A DNA stretch of 64,000 nt. Source: Spirochaetota bacterium. Lineage in GTDB: Bacteria > Spirochaetota > Spirochaetia > Treponematales > Treponemataceae. The stretch covers positions 165,716 to 229,715 of the forward strand of contig JAEZST010000015.1 in assembly GCA_023443865.1 (NCBI GenBank), written 5' to 3'. The notes beneath the pieces are model-generated. The model was given only the letters and a program-made list of their open reading frames with translations. It was not told where the DNA came from and did no database searches. The first letter of the stretch is position 1. Each line of letters opens with the position of its first letter. Positions 43,084 to 51,488 of the stretch are shown here, in pieces. Both the position numbers and the translations under genes were made by a program.

Positions 43084-43508
43084 CTACCGCGCGTTCTCGA
43101 ATTCCGCGGCCCAGTCAAAGTCTCCCGCGTCTCCCTTGTAGGGCCCCGTGTACCGGATATAGGCCAGGTCCATGCCCTTGAGCCCCTTCACCTCCACCGC
43201 GAGGGGGTTTCGCCGAAGTGCGCCTTGAAGGCCCGGGAAAAGGCCGGGGCGTTGGTAAAGCCGCACTGGAGGGCAAGGTCCAGGATCTTGAGGTCCGGCC
43301 GGGCGGTCAGGAGGTTGGCGGCCTTTTCCAGGCGAAGCCGCTGCAGGAGGCCGAAGGACGTCTCTCCCGTCTGGGTCATGAAGATGCGCAGAAAGTGGTA
43401 GGGCGAGAAGCAGGCCTGGGCCGCAAGGTCCTCCAGGGCGAGGGGCCGGTCAAGGTTGGCGTCCATAAAGTCGAGAACGCGGTTGATTCGGGACGAGTAA
43501 TCGGACAT
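43084..43508 (-). pseudogene. Degraded AraC/GyrI-type regulator
   Basis: The first 106 codons (43508-43188) encode an intact AraC HTH pair (SRINRVLDFMDANLDRPLALEDLAAQACFSPYHFLR ... CGFTNAPAFSRAFKAHFGETPSRWR) and then stop. A second frame (about 43230-43084) continues with the linker and start of a GyrI-like effector domain (NPLAVEVKGLKGMDLAYIRYTGPYKGD) and stops after about 20 more residues. In intact relatives these parts are joined by ~20 residues and followed by a full ~150-residue domain. A deletion with frameshift and a 3' truncation are the simplest explanation. Confidence 0.75.
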
Positions 43509-43570
43509 GGGATTGAGTATAGCACGGGAGCGGGGCGCGGCTTGATTATCTCGGCGGGAGGTAGTATCCC

Positions 43571-44446
43571 TTGAATATGACCACCGAAGAAAGGCTCGCC
43601 GAACGGGAAAAAGAACTGGCCTGCATCTACTCGATATGCCTTTTGGCCGCTGAGGCGCCGGACGCGGAGACCGTCGCCGATGGGGTTGCGCGCTCCCTCC
43701 GTTCCGCGGTGCGCCATGAGGAGAAAGCTTGGTGCGAGGTGGACTTCAGGAACGCCCTGAGCGGAAGGACAGTTCGTCTCACCCGGGGCGACGGGGCACC
43801 GGCTACGTCCGGGAAAGACGCGAAGGCCATTGAGGCCCATGTGGGCGCGGACGCGTTTTCGGGGAATTGGCGCCTTTCGATTCGGCTTGGCTACGGCGAC
43901 GGTTCTTTAGGGTTTCTCCCCCAGGAAAAGGCCCTCCTTGACTCCGTTCTGATCGTGGCCGCATCCATACTCCGCACCTCGAGCCTCATCGCGGATCTTT
44001 CGTCGAAGAACACTGCCCTTCGGGAGGTGCTTTCCGTAATCGAGGACGAGCGCCGCGCGGCCCTCGCCGGTTTCCGCGAACGCCTTTCCGCCGAGCTCCT
44101 GCCACTGGCCGAGCGCGCGCGCGATCCGGGGCTCACGGACGAAAAAAGGCAGGGCTACCTCGATCTTCTTATCGACGAAATCGGCCGCGACGTCACTGCC
44201 TTCGGGCCCGACCCCGCGGCCCATGGCGCCTTGAGCCCCCGGGAGCGCGAGGTGGCCGTACAAGTCCGCAACGGGCGAACCAGCAAGGAAATCGCCGAGC
44301 TTCTGGGCATTGCGGAGGCCACCGTCGAGCGGCATCGGCACAATATTCGAAGGAAATTCAAGATCGCGAACAAGGCCGTCAATCTGGCCGGTATCCTATC
44401 CAACGATGATTCCGCGGGCGAAGGACCCGCATATCCCGCGCGTTAA
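43571..44446 (+). CDS. LuxR-type (HTH) transcriptional regulator with GAF-like sensor region
   Basis: A 291-residue protein. The N-terminal ~140 residues have a GAF-like layout (ELACIYSICLLAAEAPDAETVADGVARSL), a coiled-coil follows (SLIADLSSKNTALREVLSVIEDER), and a LuxR HTH lies at about 224-285 (LSPREREVAVQVRNGRTSKEIAELLGIAEATVERHRHNIRRKF). I chose the TTG start at 43571 because GGGAGG lies 9 bases upstream; an ATG two codons later is possible. It precedes the Rnk/FemAB/UPF0316 genes and may regulate them. Confidence 0.78.
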   Translation: MNMTTEERLAEREKELACIYSICLLAAEAPDAETVADGVARSLRSAVRHEEKAWCEVDFRNALSGRTVRLTRGDGAPATSGKDAKAIEAHVGADAFSGNWRLSIRLGYGDGSLGFLPQEKALLDSVLIVAASILRTSSLIADLSSKNTALREVLSVIEDERRAALAGFRERLSAELLPLAERARDPGLTDEKRQGYLDLLIDEIGRDVTAFGPDPAAHGALSPREREVAVQVRNGRTSKEIAELLGIAEATVERHRHNIRRKFKIANKAVNLAGILSNDDSAGEGPAYPAR

Positions 44447-44454
44447 GCCGTAGG

Positions 44455-44486
44455 GCTTGTAAAAAGGCATACAAGTTTCATACAAG
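44455..44486. promoter_or_regulatory. Repeated CATACAAG motif upstream of the Rnk-like gene
   Basis: CATACAAG occurs twice (44468-44475 and 44479-44486, centre spacing 11 bases), with an inverted TTGTA nearby (44457-44461). About one helical turn apart, it looks like an operator, perhaps for the LuxR-type regulator just upstream. No experimental support. Confidence 0.35.
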
Positions 44487-44565
44487 CTATCTGATGATGT
44501 TCCCCCTACATCTTTCCGGTTACCCTCATCCTGGGCCTTGAAGAGAAAGGCCAGGGAGGAAACGC

Positions 44566-44952
44566 ATGACGGAAAGAACCACGGTTACCGATTTCGATTA
44601 CTCAAGGCTCGCTACCCTTGCTAAGGCGGTTGGCCGAACGGCGGGATCCCAGGGCTCTCCGGCGCTCGCCGAACGGCTGAGGAACGCCATCGTGTTCAAG
44701 GAAAACGAATTGCCCGCCACCTTCGTGCGCATGCAGTCTACCGCGAAACTCACGGACCTGGGGACGGGAGAATCTTACGTGTACCGCCTTGTGTTTCCCG
44801 CGGAAGCAAACATTGCGAGCGGCCGCATATCCATACTTTCCCCCTTTGGCGCGGCTATGCTCGGAAGGCAGGCCGGCGAGGTATTCAGCTATCAGAGCCC
44901 GGGCGGCACGGTCAGGATGCGCGTGGAGGAAATTGTCCATGGGCTGCCGTGA
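44566..44952 (+). CDS. GreA/GreB-family (Rnk-like) transcription-factor protein
   Basis: A 128-residue protein with the C-terminal GreA/GreB/Rnk domain (IVFKENELPATFVRMQSTAKLTDLGTGE ... RISILSPFGAAMLGRQAGEVFSYQSPGG) and a short N-terminal helix. It lacks the long coiled-coil of GreA, so it is more like Rnk, which binds RNA polymerase. The ATG follows AGGGAGG. It overlaps the FemAB gene by 14 bases. Confidence 0.82.
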   Translation: MTERTTVTDFDYSRLATLAKAVGRTAGSQGSPALAERLRNAIVFKENELPATFVRMQSTAKLTDLGTGESYVYRLVFPAEANIASGRISILSPFGAAMLGRQAGEVFSYQSPGGTVRMRVEEIVHGLP

Positions 44953-45952
44953 CTTCCGAACGGATACTCCCCTGCGTATCCCGACATCGCTGTATCGTCA
45001 CCCGTCCTGGGTGAATTGGAAGGAAACCCAAGGTTGGCGCCGGGTCGGGGATCTAGACGGGCACCCTGTGCTTTGGCGGCAGATCGACTCCCTCTCTTCT
45101 ATGGCCTACGTGGCCGGTTCGCCCCTACCCGGCGGAGCCGGGGACGATTACGGCGCCCGTCTTGAGGAGCTGTCCCTGCGCGCGCTCCCGTTCCTTCCCG
45201 CCGGGTGCGCATTCCTGCGATGGGACCTTATGGATGAGCCGATTCTCGACCCGGGGGGCGAACGTATGGCGGACTGGCTCCTTGAGCTTCGCATGAACGC
45301 GCCCACGAACCGTCGGAGTTTTCGCAAGGCCGCGAACGAAACGCTGTGCCTTGATACCGTGGTCGTCGACCTCCGCGGCGGCTGGCAGGCGGTATGCTCT
45401 CGCCTATCGCCTCGTGTTCGGTATGCCGTACGCCTCGCCGATCGCCGCGGGACCGTCGTTTACCCCGAGGGCGAGGCGGGACTCGGCGACTTTTACGCGC
45501 TTTACCGGGTTACGCAAAGGCAAAGGGGCCTGAGGATACACCCGGAATCCGCCTTCCGGCGCCTGTTCCACTCGGCCCGCGACCAGGGCCTCGAGCTAGA
45601 GCTCTACTTAGCCCGCGTTTCGGGAGTACCGGCGGCATCCGCCGTCATTGCCCGAGCGGGTAAGGAGGCCTGGTACCTTTTTGCCGCCTCGGATCCCGGG
45701 CTTTGGCACGCCGCCGGCCCTACCGCGATCCTGTATCGTGCCCTAAAAGACTGCGCGGAAGACGGCTTTTCGTGCGTTGATCTTCTCGGCGTCGCCCCGA
45801 AGGGAATGAAAGACCATCCGTTGAAGGGCCTTTCCCTGTTCAAGTCGGGGTTCGGCGGAACGAGGATGATCCGCTCGGGCGCCTGGGATTTCGTGCTCAA
45901 CGAGGAAGCGTACGCCGACTACGCCCGTTTCGAGGCATCAAGAGTCGGCTAA
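44939..45952 (+). CDS. FemAB-family (FemX-like) aminoacyltransferase-like protein
   Basis: A 337-residue protein of the FemAB/GNAT-related family (LYRHPSWVNWKETQGWRR near the start, RRSFRKAANETLCLDTVVVDLRG, ASAVIARAGKEAWYLFAASDPG, DLLGVAPKGMKDHPLKGLSLFKSGFGGTRMI). Members add amino acids to lipid II peptide bridges or other acceptors. Start 44939 follows GTGGAGGAAATTGTCC; the longer frame from 44789 overlaps the Rnk gene. The acceptor is not determinable. Confidence 0.78.
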   Translation: MGCRDFRTDTPLRIPTSLYRHPSWVNWKETQGWRRVGDLDGHPVLWRQIDSLSSMAYVAGSPLPGGAGDDYGARLEELSLRALPFLPAGCAFLRWDLMDEPILDPGGERMADWLLELRMNAPTNRRSFRKAANETLCLDTVVVDLRGGWQAVCSRLSPRVRYAVRLADRRGTVVYPEGEAGLGDFYALYRVTQRQRGLRIHPESAFRRLFHSARDQGLELELYLARVSGVPAASAVIARAGKEAWYLFAASDPGLWHAAGPTAILYRALKDCAEDGFSCVDLLGVAPKGMKDHPLKGLSLFKSGFGGTRMIRSGAWDFVLNEEAYADYARFEASRVG

Positions 45953-45962
45953 GGAGATTTTT

Positions 45963-46469
45963 ATGTTCGACGCTGAGAAAATAGCGTTGGCGATACTCGT
46001 ATTCGTCGCCCGGGTATGCGACGTGTCGCTGGGCACCTTCCGCCACGCAATGATCGTGAGGGGAAAAAAGCTCCCCGCGTTCCTTTTAGCCTTCGCCGAG
46101 TCCCTCATCTGGGTATACGCCGTGTCGCGGGTTATCGCCATGGTGACCGACCCGCTCACTGCCCTGGCCTTCGCCTCGGGCTTCGCCACGGGGACCTACG
46201 TCGGCATTTCCATCGAGGGCTTGTTCAAGATCGGAGAGCAGGTCGTCCGGATTTTCAGCGGTCGGGGAGAAACCCTCGCGGCCGCGCTCCGAGACGAGGG
46301 TTTCCGGGTCACCCTGTTCGAGGGCTCAGGCAGGGACGGCAAGGTAGAGCTTCTTTTCGTTCAGACGAAGCGCCGCTACGCGCGCAGGCTTTCCGCCCTC
46401 GCGAGGGAGCTCGATCCCTGCTGCTTTCTCGTGGTGGACGATGTCCGCGACGCCAGCTCCGTCGGGTAA
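45963..46469 (+). CDS. UPF0316 (DUF2179/DUF5698) membrane protein
   Basis: A 168-residue protein with three N-terminal membrane helices (VARVCDVSLGTFRHAMIVRGKKLPAFLLAFAESLIWVYAVSRV ... YVGISIEGLFKIG) and a cytoplasmic DUF2179 domain (GRGETLAAALRDEGFRVTLFEGSGRDGKVELLFVQTKRR). Function unknown. A good ribosome site (AAGGAGA) lies 10 bases after the FemAB stop, so it is in the same transcript. Confidence 0.85.
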   Translation: MFDAEKIALAILVFVARVCDVSLGTFRHAMIVRGKKLPAFLLAFAESLIWVYAVSRVIAMVTDPLTALAFASGFATGTYVGISIEGLFKIGEQVVRIFSGRGETLAAALRDEGFRVTLFEGSGRDGKVELLFVQTKRRYARRLSALARELDPCCFLVVDDVRDASSVG

Positions 46470-46476
46470 ACCCCGA

Positions 46477-46488
46477 GGGTCAGACCCC
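46477..46488. repeat. Short palindromic repeat GGGTCAGACCCC, copy 2
   Basis: Identical to 42183-42194, followed by a half copy TTAGACCCCA at 46496-46505. It lies in the 133-base gap before the ABC ATPase gene; no gene is seen there. Confidence 0.6.
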
Positions 46489-46602
46489 ACGCTAATTAGA
46501 CCCCAAGCTAAATCGCGCCCCTCGTGAATCATTCTCCGAGGGGGCTTCGAGGGAGGCCCTTTCGCCTGCCTTCCCTCGCCCTGCCTCGGTCTTGAATCTT
46601 CC

Positions 46603-47436
46603 TCAATAAGAAAGCATGGCGCGGTCCGAGAGGTTGTGGCCGGCGCGGGTGCGGAAGAGGTCGACGAGGGCTTGGGGGGTGAGGGCGGCGCGCTCGGTTC
46701 CGGAGACGTCCAGGATGACGCGGCCGGAATCCATGAGGAGGGTGCGGTTGCCGGAGCTGAGGGCGAGGTCCATGTCGTGGGTGATCATGAGGGCGGTCAG
46801 TCCCGTTTCGGCGATGATGCGGCGGGTGGTGTCCATGACGCTCGCGGAGGTGGCGGGGTCGAGGGCGGCGGTGTGCTCGTCGAGGAGGAGGAGTTTGGGC
46901 TTGGCGATGGTGGCCATGACGAGGGAGGCCGCCTGGCGCTGGCCGCCGGAGAGGAGGCCCATTTTGGTTTTCATGCGGTCCTCGAGGCCCAGTTTGAGGC
47001 GGGCGAGGAGCTCGCGGAAGTAGGCGGAGTCGCGCTTGTGGACTGCGAAGAAGGAGCGCGAGGCGGTTCGCGTGTACGCGAGGGCGAGGTTTTCCTCTAT
47101 CGTCATGTTCGGCGCGGTGCCGCGCATGGGGTTTTGGTAGAGGCAGCCGATGGAGCGGGCGCGGCGGTAGTCTTTCTGGTTCGTGATGTCCTCGCCGTCC
47201 AGGACGACGATGCCCGAGTCCGGGAGGAATTTGCCGAGGACGGCGTTGAAGAGGGTGGATTTCCCCGCGCCGTTGGAGCCGAGGATGGTGACGAAGTCGC
47301 CCTTCGCGACCTCGAGGCTGAGGTTATCCAGGGCGACCTTTTCGTTGGGCGTGCCGGCTTCGAAGGTTTTGCTTAAGGAGCGAACAGAGAGCTGGATCGT
47401 TGGCTGGCTCGTCGGGCTGTCGTTGCGCGCGGTCAT
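46603..47436 (-). CDS. ABC transporter ATP-binding protein of an ABC_sub_bind-type importer
   Basis: A 277-residue ATPase with Walker A GSNGAGKST, signature LLSGGQRQAASLVMA and Walker B LLLLDEHTAALDP. It forms an importer with the permease and binding protein upstream (overlap 4 bases with the permease). Relatives with this gene order include the TrpXYZ-type systems; the substrate here is not known. Confidence 0.9.
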   Translation of the reverse strand: MTARNDSPTSQPTIQLSVRSLSKTFEAGTPNEKVALDNLSLEVAKGDFVTILGSNGAGKSTLFNAVLGKFLPDSGIVVLDGEDITNQKDYRRARSIGCLYQNPMRGTAPNMTIEENLALAYTRTASRSFFAVHKRDSAYFRELLARLKLGLEDRMKTKMGLLSGGQRQAASLVMATIAKPKLLLLDEHTAALDPATSASVMDTTRRIIAETGLTALMITHDMDLALSSGNRTLLMDSGRVILDVSGTERAALTPQALVDLFRTRAGHNLSDRAMLSY

Positions 47437-48383
47437 TGTTGCGCCTCCCGGGAAGCTTTGACGGCCGCGTTTTTGCGGCGGAGCCCGTAGGCGGCGCGCT
47501 CCTTTAAGAGCGGCAACACGAGGGCGACGGTGACGATGGCCGCCGAGAGGAGCTTGACCGTGTAGGTCGGCATGTCGATCTGGTAGGCGATCTGCAATAT
47601 GACGCGGTAAAAGAGGGAGCCGAGGACGGCGGAGACGAGGCCGACGGTGACGCCCCTGCGCCCGAAGAAGGCCTGGCCGATGATGACCGAGGCGAGGCCC
47701 ACGACGAGCATGCCCGAGCCGCTGCCTAAGTCGGCGTAGCGCTGCTGCTGGCAGACGAGGGCGCCCGAGAGGGCGACGAGGCCGTTGGCGAGCATTATGC
47801 CCGCGATGCGGGTGCCGTCGGCGTTGATCGAAGAGGACCGCACCATTTCCTCGTTGTCGCCGGTGGCCCGGATGGCGATGCCGGGGCGGGTCTTGAAGAA
47901 AACCGCGAGGCCCGCGACGACGGCGACCGTGACGGCGGCGGTGAGGACGAGGTCCGAGATTTCCCGGGCGTCGCCGAAGGCGAGGAGTTTGTAGACCGTG
48001 GCGCTCGCGGTAGGCACCTCGATGCCGAGCTCGTTTTCCACCATCTTCTGAAGATACAGGTTTGACTGGCCGCCCAAGACCGCGTAGTTCACGGTGTAAA
48101 GGGCGGTCATGGTGAGGATTCCCGAGAGGATCGGGTTGATCTTGAGCTTGGTCTGGAGAAAGCCCGTGACGGAGCCCGCGAGGGCCCCGGCGGCGATCCC
48201 GGAGAGGAGGGCGAGGTAGGGGTGGCCGGTTATCGCCACGTAGGCCGAGACCGTCATGCCGAAGACGAAGCTTCCGTCGATGGTGAGGTCCGGCGTGTTG
48301 AGGATGCGGAAGGCGATGAAGACGCCCAGGGCCATGGGCGCGTAGAGCGCTCCCTGGCCTAGCGCCGCTATAAGTAGGTCCAC
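47433..48383 (-). CDS. ABC transporter permease (BPD_transp_2 type)
   Basis: A 316-residue permease with about eight to nine membrane helices (MALGVFIAFRILNTPDLTIDGSFVFGM, LQTKLKINPILSGILTMTALYTVNYAVLGG, ANGLVALSGALVCQQQRYADLGSGSGMLVVGLASVIIG). It is in the branched-chain/ribose-type permease superfamily. It sits between the binding protein and the ATPase and overlaps the latter by 4 bases. Confidence 0.9.
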   Translation of the reverse strand: MDLLIAALGQGALYAPMALGVFIAFRILNTPDLTIDGSFVFGMTVSAYVAITGHPYLALLSGIAAGALAGSVTGFLQTKLKINPILSGILTMTALYTVNYAVLGGQSNLYLQKMVENELGIEVPTASATVYKLLAFGDAREISDLVLTAAVTVAVVAGLAVFFKTRPGIAIRATGDNEEMVRSSSINADGTRIAGIMLANGLVALSGALVCQQQRYADLGSGSGMLVVGLASVIIGQAFFGRRGVTVGLVSAVLGSLFYRVILQIAYQIDMPTYTVKLLSAAIVTVALVLPLLKERAAYGLRRKNAAVKASREAQQ

Positions 48384-48396
48384 CCCGTACGCTCCC

Positions 48397-49413
48397 TTAC
48401 TTGCCGAAGTGGCTCACGCCGTTTTTCTCGACCAGGACCTTGTAGTTCTTCTGGACGTCGGCGGAGAGGGCGAGCTTGAGCTTGTCCGCGGCCTGGAGGT
48501 TCACGAACTTGGCGTAGTCGCTGAGGGTTTCGTAGGGGAGGCTTTCGGGGGCCGCTCCCTTGGCTACCTTCACGACCATGGCCGCGACCTGCTTGCCGAG
48601 CTGCACGTAGTCCACGCCGATGGTCGCGAGTCCGCCGTCGGCAACCATGGAATCGGCGCCGCAGTAAATCGGGATGCCCTTGGCGTAGGCGATGTCGGTG
48701 TAGGTGGGCATGGCCGAGGCGATGGTGTTGTCGTTGCCGGTGTAGAGGGCGTCGACTCCCTTGGAGATCAGGGTATTAACCGCGGCGGAGAGGTCGGTGA
48801 GGCTCGCGATGGAGGCTTCCTCGAAGGCGATGCCGGCCTTGGCGCAGTAATCCTTGGCGACCTTGACGGTGGCTACCGAGTTGGTCTCGCTGGAGGTGTA
48901 GAGGAAGCCGATCTTCTTGTACTTGGGCTGGAAGTCGGAGATCAGCTGGACGATCTTGTCGGCGGGGATGTTGTTCGACACGCCGGTGATGTACTTGGCG
49001 TCGGCGCCGGTGAGGCCCGCGGCCACGGGGTTCGAGACCGCGGCGAAGACGATCGGGGTCTTGGAGCCGTCGTAGACCGCCTTGGCGCTTTGGGCCGAGG
49101 GGGTGGCGATGGGCACGACGATGTCGGCCTTCTTGGCCTTTTCGTTCTGGAAGATGGTGGCGAGGGCCGAGGTGTCGCCGTGGGCGTCGAGGGCGACGAT
49201 CTCGAAGTCGAAACCGGCGGCGGCGCCATTGGCCTTCAGTTCGGCGACGATGGTGTCGCGGATCTGGTCCAGCGACTTGTGGGCCATGGGCTGGACGATG
49301 GCGACCCGGACTTTTTTCGGCGCGGCGGCGAGGGGGGCCGCGATCCCGGCGACGAGCAGGGCGCCGGCGATCAGGACGCGGGCGACGTTCGAGCGTTTCG
49401 CGAAGTGCTTCAT
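48397..49413 (-). CDS. ABC transporter substrate-binding protein (ABC_sub_bind family)
   Basis: A 338-residue exported protein with signal peptide (VARVLIAGALLVAGIAAPLAAAP) and an ABC_sub_bind domain (VRVAIVQPMAHKSLDQIRDTIVAELKANG ... GFLYTSSETNSVATVKVAKDYCAK ... VDALYTGNDNTIASAMPTYTDIAYAKGIPIYCGADSMVADGGLATIGVDYVQLGKQ). Ribosome site GGAGAATG is good. First gene of the importer operon. The family includes putative tryptophan/amino-acid importers; ligand unknown. Confidence 0.88.
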   Translation of the reverse strand: MKHFAKRSNVARVLIAGALLVAGIAAPLAAAPKKVRVAIVQPMAHKSLDQIRDTIVAELKANGAAAGFDFEIVALDAHGDTSALATIFQNEKAKKADIVVPIATPSAQSAKAVYDGSKTPIVFAAVSNPVAAGLTGADAKYITGVSNNIPADKIVQLISDFQPKYKKIGFLYTSSETNSVATVKVAKDYCAKAGIAFEEASIASLTDLSAAVNTLISKGVDALYTGNDNTIASAMPTYTDIAYAKGIPIYCGADSMVADGGLATIGVDYVQLGKQVAAMVVKVAKGAAPESLPYETLSDYAKFVNLQAADKLKLALSADVQKNYKVLVEKNGVSHFGK

Positions 49414-49499
49414 ATCATTCTCCAGTTTTTTTTTCGTCTTTGTATGCGTTCTCGCCCCTACGGGCGCAGATTAAAAATCGGTACAGGCGGTTATGCCTG

Positions 49500-49560
49500 C
49501 CGGTCAGGTTCGCCGGTAACGCCGCAAGCTCGGCCGCCGGTCAGGTTCGCCGGTCAGGTT
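49500..49560. repeat. Tandem 18-base direct repeat beside the LDH/MDH gene
   Basis: CCGGTCAGGTTCGCCGGT occurs at 49500-49517 and 49537-49554, and its first 11 bases again at 49550-49560. The right end of the array supplies the dehydrogenase stop codon. The rest of the 49414-49553 gap has a T9 run and no gene. Confidence 0.65.
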
Positions 49561-50507
49561 CCGGCCCGCGCGATAAAGCCGCGGATGACCGCGCAGGACG
49601 AGGCGAAGGCTTCTTTTTCTTCCGGGGCCAGGGGAAGCTCGAGTATTTCCTCGATTCCGTTCCGCCCCACCCGGCAGGGAACCCCGGCGTTGACGCCGCT
49701 CTGGCCGTATTCGCCCTCAAGCGCGGCGGAAAGGGGGAATACTTCGGACTTGCCGCCCAGGATGGAGGCGCACAGGCGGGCCGTGACCTGGCCGATTCCG
49801 AATTCGGTTGAACCCTTCCCGATGATGACGGTCATGCCGGCCTGGCGCGTTCCCTGGGTAAGGGCGACCTTGTCGAGGGGGGGGCTGGCGGGAGTCGCGG
49901 TATCGCCGGCGGCGAATTCGGCGAAGGACTTGCCCGCGAGCCGTGCCTGGGAGAACACCGATACCGAGGAATCGCCGTGCTCGCCCATGACGAGGCCGGA
50001 AACCTCCGCCCGGGGAACGCCTGCCGCCTCGGAGAGAAGGCGAACGAGGCGGGCCGTGTCCAGGAGGGTGCCGGTGCCGAAGCAGCGTTCCCTCGAAAGG
50101 TTGAGTCCCGTGCGGACCATATGGGCCACGATGTCCGCGGGATTGGTGATGGTGATGACGATGCCGGGGATGCTCAGTGGCTTCAAGGTTTGCACAAGGC
50201 CGGAAATCATGCGGAGGGAGCTGTCGAAAAGGTCGAGCCGGGTTTGTCCGGGCTTGCGGGCTTCCCCGACGGCGACGATCACGATATCCGCGTCGGACGC
50301 CTCGGCGTAATCGCCGGAGCGCACGGTGACGGCGCGAGGGGGAAAGCTGAGGGCGTCGGCGATATCGAGCGCCTGGGCGTGCGCCTTGTCGGGAAGCGAA
50401 TCCACGAGGACGATCTCGGTCGCGGCTTCGGCCAGGGCGAGGGATAAGGCGCAGTGCGACCCGACGTGGCCCGCGCCGATTATTACGATTTTTCCCGATT
50501 CGCCCAT
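49554..50507 (-). CDS. L-lactate/malate dehydrogenase family protein
   Basis: A 317-residue NAD-dependent 2-hydroxyacid dehydrogenase with Rossmann motif IVIIGAGHVGSH, NAD-ribose Asp (LVDSL), catalytic His in MGEHGDSS and substrate Arg in GTGTLLDTARLV. The specificity loop reads GEARKPGQTRLDL. Arg84 occupies the position that is Gln in lactate and Arg in malate dehydrogenases (B. stearothermophilus LDH residue 102), so malate/oxaloacetate is the better prediction in an otherwise LDH-like frame. Single gene on the minus strand, upstream of the ABC operon. Confidence 0.85.
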   Translation of the reverse strand: MGESGKIVIIGAGHVGSHCALSLALAEAATEIVLVDSLPDKAHAQALDIADALSFPPRAVTVRSGDYAEASDADIVIVAVGEARKPGQTRLDLFDSSLRMISGLVQTLKPLSIPGIVITITNPADIVAHMVRTGLNLSRERCFGTGTLLDTARLVRLLSEAAGVPRAEVSGLVMGEHGDSSVSVFSQARLAGKSFAEFAAGDTATPASPPLDKVALTQGTRQAGMTVIIGKGSTEFGIGQVTARLCASILGGKSEVFPLSAALEGEYGQSGVNAGVPCRVGRNGIEEILELPLAPEEKEAFASSCAVIRGFIARAGT

Positions 50508-50617
50508 ATGTATGCCTCGCCCCCTGTCATGTTTCTACATATAATAACAGGTATTGCGAGGCGCGTCCAGCGGGAAACCGCGGCGGCGCGTCGGCTGCCG
50601 GCGGTTCCCGTGGCCGC

Positions 50618-51478
50618 TTACCTAAAGGCGTCTATTTCCCGCGCGATTTCGGCGCTCGGCCGTTCCCGCCGGTACAGGGGCGTTTTGTCCTTGGCGTACA
50701 GGGGCAGGCATTCCTCGAAGGGCGTTCGGGTATCGGTTTCGTAAATGACCCCCAGGGGGAAGGGCTCCTCCTCGATCGCCTTGGCGAAGGCGGCCACGCG
50801 GTCCGTCGGGTCGTAGCCGTCCGGGAGCCGGTAGGTGTTTTCCTTGAACCAGGCGAAGGTGTTCACCTTGTTAAACGAGACGCAGGGCTGGAATATATCC
50901 ACCACGGCGAAGCCGCGATGGGCGATCGCCCGCTTCATGAGCTCCGCGGTGAGCGCTTCGTCGCCCGAGAAGGAGCGGGCAACGAAGGTTACGTCCAGGG
51001 AAACCGCGAGGGCGCAGGGGTTTAGGGGCTTTTCGAACACGCCGCCCACCTGGAGCGGGGTCTTGAGGCCGACCCGGCTCGTGGGAGCCGCCTGTCCCTT
51101 GGTCAAGCCGTAAATCATGTTTTCGTGGATGAACAGGGTAAGGTCGGGATTGCGCCGCGTGGCGTGCAGGAGGTGGTTCCCGCCCTCGCCGAGCATGTCC
51201 CCGTCGCCGCCCTCGGCGATCACGGTGAGCTCCGGGTTCGAGGCCTTAATGGCCGTCGCCGCGGGCAGGGCGCGCCCGTGAAGGCCGTTGAAAAAGCTGG
51301 TATTCACGTATTGGGGCATCTTCGCCGCCTGGCCGATTCCGGAAACCATCACGACCTTTTCCCGCTCGAGGCCCAGTTCCTTGAGCGCCGCGAGGAGGCT
51401 CCTTCGGATGGAAAAGTCGCCGCAGCCCGGGCACCAGGCGATGTCCCTTTTTTCCGCAAAATCGAATTCGTTCGTCAT
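50618..51478 (-). CDS. korB: 2-oxoacid:ferredoxin oxidoreductase beta subunit
   Basis: A 286-residue TPP-binding subunit (IAWCPGCGDFSIRRSLLAALKELG, EGGDGDMLGEGGNHLLHATRRN, ENMIYGLTKGQAAPTS). With the alpha subunit just upstream it oxidises 2-oxoglutarate or another 2-oxoacid to acyl-CoA with ferredoxin. The start follows GGGGGAG. The 11-base gap to the alpha gene indicates one operon. Confidence 0.88.
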   Translation of the reverse strand: MTNEFDFAEKRDIAWCPGCGDFSIRRSLLAALKELGLEREKVVMVSGIGQAAKMPQYVNTSFFNGLHGRALPAATAIKASNPELTVIAEGGDGDMLGEGGNHLLHATRRNPDLTLFIHENMIYGLTKGQAAPTSRVGLKTPLQVGGVFEKPLNPCALAVSLDVTFVARSFSGDEALTAELMKRAIAHRGFAVVDIFQPCVSFNKVNTFAWFKENTYRLPDGYDPTDRVAAFAKAIEEEPFPLGVIYETDTRTPFEECLPLYAKDKTPLYRRERPSAEIAREIDAFR

Positions 51479-51488
51479 ATGCTCCCCC

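Noticed and set aside
48409..50310. A 633-codon open frame on the plus strand antisense to the binding protein and dehydrogenase genes
   Set aside because: It crosses two clear minus-strand genes and a repeat-rich gap, and its translation is low-complexity Gly/Val/Arg.
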